Assembly (NCBI GenBank): GCA_022266195.1
Contig: WHVY01000002.1
Location: forward strand, 635,001-699,000
Direction of reading: 5' to 3'
Length of the DNA: 64,000 nucleotides
Source: Tetranychus cinnabarinus
Taxonomy: Eukaryota > Arthropoda > Arachnida > Trombidiformes > Tetranychidae
The position numbers and the translations under genes were made by a program. The notes under the pieces are model-generated. The model did no database searches, had not been told where the DNA came from, and saw nothing but the letters and a program-made list of their open reading frames with translations. Positions 60,086 to 64,000 of the stretch are shown piece by piece (within the stretch, counting starts at the first letter, position 1; every line of letters begins with the position of its first letter).

Positions 60086-61460
60086 TTCTTTCGTATGCTC
60101 TTGAACTATTTTGATGAGATTTTCATTGAAAATTTGATGACTTTTTGTTTTTTGCATCTTCAGGCTAATTGATTTGATTCTTTCATGCATTTCTTCATCG
60201 TTCAATACTTCATCAATGGTTTTCAGGAGTTCATCTTCAGAGACTCGACATGGATGCAACCATTTACCAATGTTTTTATCAACCACTCGACGAGCATTAT
60301 CATGTTGATCACCAAACAGTGGCATGACAATAAAGGGTTTACCAAAATACAGAGTTTCAACAAGACTATTGTTGCCTCCATGATGAATAACCATATCAAC
60401 TCGTGGCATTAGCGCCATTTGATTCAAATATTGGGATCCACACATATTTGCATGTAACTTTATCTTATCATGGTGAACACCCGTAGCTACTATGTATTTG
60501 TGTTTTGATTTTTCAAGGAAATTAACTAATCGTGTGATAAGATTATAGTTTGATGTGCCAAGTGATCCTAAGGTCAATAAAATGACTTTATCCTTAGTTT
60601 GAAAGAAAGTTTCATCGATGCCAAGAGGAGTCGCTGGATCAGAAAGGCGAACTAAATGATCAAAACGGAACCACTTGTCAGGAACTGGACCAAATTCTGA
60701 GTAATCTAAATCTTCTGGGTATGAATAGACACTGAGGTAAGGGGATTCGACAAGCAAAGTGAAATCAAGAAAAGTAACTTCACTGATATCAATGCCTTTG
60801 CTTTGATAAAAGTCATAAAATTTTGATCTCTTATCTTTCAATGCATCCTTCAAATCATCTCGATATTTTTTCAGTTTCTCTGGAGCATCTGAAATTCCTA
60901 GGCCTGATGAATAAGGAGGACCGTTCACTTTCCAATATGGCAGTGTGGGACTGCATGACCACAGCATAATGTATGGAACTCCAGATTTTATAATGGCTGG
61001 AACTGTTACCCAGAAATCATAGATGATCAAATCTGGTTTGATTTGTGAAATCAAATCTGCAATTTGGTCATCCGCGTGCTTCAAATAGTGCAAATATGCT
61101 TCATGGAACTTGACATTAATATTCCTGAATTGATCAATTGGCTCCATGTTATAAATATTTCCTTTATCCTCCATGAAATTAGCAAAGGTTGATTGAGGAT
61201 TCACATTTGCTTCATAACCTTCCAACGAAATATTTTTAACTTTAAATCCATTACCTTCAACCGTTTTAGTCCAATTTGTTGCCACAATGAAAAAAATTTC
61301 ATGATCAAATCGCATCAATTGTTTGGCCAATCCTATGCAGGAATTAACATGCCCATAACTATATGTATCAGAAATCAAAAGCAAAATAAAGAAACATTTT
61401 ACTGTGCAATTAGTGTAATACTTACGAGGCCGTCGGTATGAATACAATTTTTAGCTTCAT
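60083..61460 (-). CDS. UDP-glycosyltransferase, bacterial-like cytosolic type
   Basis: Glycosyltransferase family 1, 436 residues, transferring sugar from a UDP-sugar to small lipophilic acceptors. Exons 61426-61460 and 60083-61358; the 67 bp intron splits codon 12, and splicing gives MKLKIVFIPTASYGHVNSC. His15 in GHVN is the expected catalytic base, and Asp in IIYDFW its likely partner. The C-terminal donor site reads IHHGGNNSLVETLYFGKPF...PLFGDQHDNA, a compact form of the UGT signature. There is no signal peptide and no C-terminal membrane helix, unlike animal ER UGTs; this matches the macrolide-glycosyltransferase-like UGTs that spider mites are known to have gained from bacteria and expanded. 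The role is probably detoxification of plant or pesticide compounds. Without splicing the frame reads on to an ATG in the intron region, which is not the real start. Confidence 0.9.
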
Positions 61461-61623
61461 ATTGAAGGATAAGAATTATTGGAAATCAACAGATGATTGA
61501 ATTTTAAATTGTCAAACTACAATTGATCATAAGTGAAACTCAATAACTATCTTGTTTTGATTTTAATCAGAAGCCAAATCAAAAGTTAGACTTAGTGAGA
61601 ATAGCTTATGGTCTATTTTGCAG
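61461..61623. other. UGT promoter side abutting GH31 duplicate
   Basis: Only about 160 bp separate the UGT start from the abrupt start of the GH31 copy at 61624. The junction reads ttttgcag then tcaaggggttgctg. Confidence 0.5.
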
Positions 61624-63029
61624 TCAAGGGGTTGCTGTTGGTATCCTAATAAAGGTGCGGTTTGTTTACAATTTATTTATATTGTCTTATTTACTTAAAA
61701 GTAATTACCATTGAATCTATCAAATTTTCGTTTATTAGTCAATTAATAATTAATCTGTTTCTTGTGTAGATGACAATGGATCACCAAAGTGTTTTTTCCC
61801 AACCAATTACCAAGGATATGTGATCAAAGAGATTGAAAACAGGGAAAATGGAGTTACAGTTGGACTGACACGCAATTCCAGTTCTGGATTACCTCAGGAT
61901 ATATCTAATGTGAATGTAGAAGTGATTGGCCTTGACAATGAACGAGTTCGGATACGATTGGTTGACGCTGATGCTTCGAGATTTGAAGTGCCCATGCCTT
62001 TTCTCAATGTATCACAGTCAACTATCAATTCACCTCTATACTCAATCAAAATAAACAGAGATACCGGAAACCTGCAAATCACTCGTCAATCAACCGGAAC
62101 TTCAATCTTCAATGTTGATCTATCCAAGCTGATATATGCCAATCAGTTCATCCAATTATCGTCACTTCTTGTGAACAATTTTCTCTATGGTTTAGGAGAA
62201 CATAAAGATTATCGTTTGCTGCCTTACCTCTACACCTTGTTTCATGAGGCACATACAAAGGGTGATACCGTAGCTCGACCTATTTTCTTCGAGTTCCCTT
62301 TGGACGTTAATACTTATTCAATCGAAACATCATTTATGTGGGGTTCTGGAATTCTCATTGTCCCAATCTTAGAGCCAGATACGAAAACTGTTAATGCCTA
62401 TTTCCCTGAAGGATTTTGGTATGACTTGGAGAGTCTCAAACTATTTGTCAAAAGTACTGGTCGATATGAAAACATTACAATTGATGATGACAAAATTGGT
62501 GTGTACGCTCGAGGTGGATCAATCATTCCTGGTTACCTGGCCACAGCAATGTCTATTGCTGATTTATCAAAACTTCCAGGCTATCTCTTCATATTTCTTG
62601 ACTCTTCAGGTCAAGCATCTGGTTCTTGGTTCTCAGATGACGGACAATCGATTGAAAACATTCAAAATGGTGAATACACTTACAGTCATTGTAAAGCCTC
62701 TCTGGTAAGTAACGAAATTATTTTGAAAGATAATTTGATCATAATCGATCAAGCTTCAATCTTTCAGTTGCTTTAGTCCTAATCTATTTGTTTCATTTCT
62801 CTCGTAGAATAAAATTTCTTGCGATTATGAAAAATTCTTTACTGTTAATAACTTCAAAATTGGTGGAATCATTCTGGTTGGAGTTGATGAAAAGCCTACA
62901 AGTGTGTTATTCAATGGAACACAAATAGATTCGTATTTCTATTCAGACGAAAATAACGCTCTAAAAATTGATTACACAGAAATTTTTGAACGATTTCAAT
63001 CATTCAATGTTGATATATCATACAAATGA
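61624..63029 (+). pseudogene. GH31 copy lacking its catalytic core
   Basis: Duplicate of the glucosidase with parts of three exons. It begins inside exon 1 (61624-61654, last trefoil codons), so it has no start codon or signal peptide. Next comes a fused exon 61770-62704, where parent bases 53987-55798 (1812 bp) are removed in frame, joining GLGEHKD directly to YRLLPYLY. The terminal exon is 62808-63029. Parent residues 205-639 are lost, including both catalytic aspartates. Despite this there are no stops across about 384 codons and splice sites are kept. Changes from the parent are few, so duplication and deletion are recent. Annotated as a pseudogene; an N-terminal exon would have to be borrowed for expression. 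Confidence 0.85.
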
Positions 63030-63266
63030 GTTTTATGAATTTAGATTACTGCATATCTTTATTGACCGGTCTTGATTGACGAAGAAACATTTAAATATCT
63101 TTCAGAAACTAAAAATCGCTAAAGATGGATTTCGCTTTATTGAAAAAATAACTACTAAATAGTTAACTAATTTTAACAGAAATACACTTTATTCAAAATG
63201 CTGTGCAAGAAGTACAAACTTTTTTCGAAATTAAACTGATTTATCAGAGTAGATATGCGTGAAAGA

Positions 63267-64000
63267 TTAATCACTGTTTACTTGGGATTCTGATGCCTCG
63301 TTTTGATCCTCCGAAACGGCTGGGCTTTTACGTTCAACGGCAAAGCAAAATAAGTTACTTGCGACAAGCAATTGGCCCATTATACTGATGCCAAACCATG
63401 AACTGATCAAACTACCACTTAAAATGATATAATCGGAAAGAGGAAATTCTGGTTTACTCTCTGTTAATGAATCAGGTTCAGATGAAACTTTGAGATGTAA
63501 TACCAGACTCTCTTCACCTTTTGAAACATCTTCAACGGTTTTAGTCATTTTGAATGAATATTGAACTGAACTGCACATTGGTTGAATAACAAGAGATTGA
63601 CATTGTTTATAAATTTTCAGTAAAGTGCCATTATCTTCATTGAACATTGCATTGAAGCGAATTTCACTCGTCTGTATGTACTTTTCTAAAGAAACTGTAG
63701 TTTCGGGGAAAAGCAATCCTGTTTGGTCAATCGAATTAGCGTTTAGACAATCTTCAAATGTTTGACGTCGATTATAATCTTTGCACATTGTTTTGTGTGG
63801 AAAAGGCAATAGGTTTTCAGTGTGTTTTGTAAAGCCGATTCCATGTGAAATTTGTTTTCCTGGAGTTAGGGACGAGTAAGCATAAAGACTGTCATCTTCA
63901 ACCAAAGCCTTTTCTGGATGAATTAGATTCAATAACATAACCGTCGCATTCAATTTGAAACTAATCAAGTTATTTGCATTAGAGACGATTGCTTCAGATC
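63267..64000 (-). CDS. Degenerin/ENaC-like channel, copy G (cut by window edge)
   Basis: The last 244 or so codons are visible, open to the right edge. They cover the second half of the ectodomain, TM2 (DYIILSGSLISSWFGISI) and the acidic tail SEDQNEASESQVNSD, which is identical to copy E. Small differences from E are Leu-Ile-His-Pro-Glu before KALVEDD and FPETTVSLEKYIQ in place of FPGTTVSLEKYRQ. It is presumably intact; the start and TM1 lie outside the window. Same convergent arrangement with a GH31 copy as copy E. Confidence 0.75.
   Translation of the reverse strand, partial: SEAIVSNANNLISFKLNATVMLLNLIHPEKALVEDDSLYAYSSLTPGKQISHGIGFTKHTENLLPFPHKTMCKDYNRRQTFEDCLNANSIDQTGLLFPETTVSLEKYIQTSEIRFNAMFNEDNGTLLKIYKQCQSLVIQPMCSSVQYSFKMTKTVEDVSKGEESLVLHLKVSSEPDSLTESKPEFPLSDYIILSGSLISSWFGISIMGQLLVASNLFCFAVERKSPAVSEDQNEASESQVNSD

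Larger units (their letters stand above)
61624..64000. repeat. Segmental duplication iv, right copy (incomplete)
   Basis: Matches 53399-53986, then 55799 to about 57640 in order: GH31 parts, 3' flank, and the ENaC gene. Both sides of the GH31-ENaC convergent junction are preserved. It continues past the window edge. Confidence 0.85.

Noticed and set aside
61427..61447. Reading the UGT start from within the intron
   Set aside because: Gives a non-UGT N-terminus; splicing at gtaagt/atag restores the GHVN motif.
34164..64000. Gustatory receptor identity for the repeated family
   Set aside because: There are two membrane spans with a large ectodomain and a GIS pore, not seven spans.
1..64000. 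Bacterial origin, CRISPR arrays, operons, tRNA or rRNA genes
   Set aside because: Spliceosomal introns throughout; no spaced repeats and no tRNA-like T-loop or rRNA stretch seen by eye.

Overview
The window is nuclear DNA of an arthropod, most probably a plant-feeding spider mite close to Tetranychus urticae. It is AT-rich. Its genes have short GT-AG introns and lie on both strands. The gene set fits a spider mite: an arthropod short neuropeptide F precursor, an HR96-type nuclear receptor, a bacterial-like cytosolic UDP-glycosyltransferase with no signal peptide or membrane anchor, a secreted carboxylesterase, and a tandem array of intronless degenerin/ENaC-like channels. The species call is inference from gene content; no alignment was run.

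Layout. Positions 1-9168 hold no gene I can support and may carry 5' non-coding exons of the next gene. The sNPF precursor follows (9224-10223, +), then an HR96-like nuclear receptor (12521-14904, -), a possible small membrane protein (16126-16398, -), a secreted protein of unknown function with a TATA box (17514-18182, -), and an SLC17/sialin-like transporter (19664-23825, -). The transporter has two candidate first exons, one carrying an acidic dileucine lysosomal sorting motif. Next are an unrecognised 214-residue protein (24477-25280, -) and a nine-exon NIMA-related kinase with an RCC1 domain, Nek9-like (26047-30461, +).

From about 30 kb onward the DNA is accessory and heavily rearranged. 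It contains P-element-like transposase remains (31096-32160), a carboxylesterase (37203-39029, -), a SAM-dependent methyltransferase (42410-43423, +), a trefoil/GH31 alpha-glucosidase (53261-56619, +), a UDP-glycosyltransferase (60083-61460, -), and remains of an element with a C48-type protease and an EEP endonuclease (48797-50624). ENaC-like copies recur throughout: four intact (34164, 44249, 50991, 56861), three broken or fragmentary (36250, 46384, 58909), and one running off the right edge (63267).

Four overlapping segmental duplications explain most of the structure: (i) the Nek9/carboxylesterase convergent 3' junction, present at 30.1-31.1 and 36.6-37.3 kb; (ii) methyltransferase plus ENaC, at 32.9-36.3 and 41.2-46.4 kb; (iii) ENaC plus the glucosidase 5' end, at 46.0-48.8 and 50.6-53.4 kb; (iv) glucosidase plus ENaC, at 53.4-58.1 and 61.6-64.0 kb. 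The products imply a detoxification, digestion and chemosensory cluster (esterase, UGT, glucosidase, ENaC-like receptors) beside conserved housekeeping and neuropeptide genes.
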